Below, piece after piece: positions 5,999 to 6,057 of a DNA stretch of 6,057 bases. The notes beneath the pieces are model-generated. The model saw nothing but the letters and a program-made list of their open reading frames with translations. It ran no database searches and was not told where the DNA came from. Source of the stretch: CAZTME01 sp964614795 (lineage in GTDB: Bacteria; Patescibacteriota; Microgenomatia; UBA1400; PJMF01); assembly GCA_964614795.1 (NCBI GenBank), contig CAZTME010000069.1:1-6057 (forward strand), written 5' to 3'. Positions within the stretch are counted from its first letter, which is position 1. The number at the start of each line of letters is the position of its first letter. The translations under genes and the position numbers were made by a program.

Positions 5999-6057
5999 CG
6001 GGGAGTAGCTCAGATGGCTAGAGTGCGCGCTTTGGGAGCGTGAGGTCGCAGGTTCGA
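5999..6057 (+). tRNA. tRNA-Pro (anticodon TGG), 3'-truncated by window edge
   Basis: The first 59 nt of a tRNA: acceptor 5' strand CGGGGAG, then T8-A9, D-arm starting GCTC, anticodon stem CGCGC/GCGTG around loop TTTGGGA (anticodon TGG), and T-arm start GCAGGTTCGA at the window end. A 5' C opposite the discriminator end is typical of bacterial tRNA-Pro. The 3' acceptor strand is outside the window. It starts 10 bp after the outer arm of the nested repeat. Confidence 0.93.

Overview
The window comes from an AT-rich, gene-dense bacterial genome that uses the standard bacterial code: TGA ends efp, the epmA-like gene and the phosphoesterase gene, and Trp is TGG. The divergent enolase (SHRGGGE and GPTRGER loops), tRNAs without an encoded CCA end, and near-zero spacing between genes suggest a small-genome lineage such as Patescibacteria/CPR. 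That placement rests on remembered family sequence character, not on a search.

Layout. Positions 1-844 (+) are the 3' part of an enolase gene cut by the window edge. It converges, with a 3-bp gap, on a minus-strand group read from 3214 down to 848: a calcineurin-like phosphoesterase, an EpmA/GenX-type lysyl-tRNA-synthetase paralog that overlaps it, and elongation factor P. EpmA enzymes modify EF-P, so the last two are probably an enzyme-substrate pair. On the plus strand, 3361-4095 is an RsuA/RluB-type rRNA pseudouridine synthase. A minus-strand tRNA-Gly(TCC) follows, then an AT-rich spacer, then a minus-strand 12-TM MFS drug/H+ antiporter-like gene. The right end holds tRNA-Leu(TAA) and the start of tRNA-Pro(TGG), both on the plus strand.

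The most unusual content is a family of short (61-62 bp) inverted-repeat elements with termini close to TAGACTTGTCGCRCAATAA. One copy lies at 3287-3348, between the phosphoesterase and pseudouridine-synthase genes. A second copy (5888-5948) sits inside a third (5864-5988), between tRNA-Leu and tRNA-Pro. Two copies are flanked by direct AAT triplets, and removing the inner copy plus one AAT restores an outer copy of the family's length and internal register. This looks like a non-autonomous MITE family with a nested insertion. No transposase is present in the window.

Functionally the protein genes are mostly core ones: glycolysis, translation (EF-P and its modifier, rRNA modification, tRNAs) and export. 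No CRISPR array, phage module or defence system is visible.
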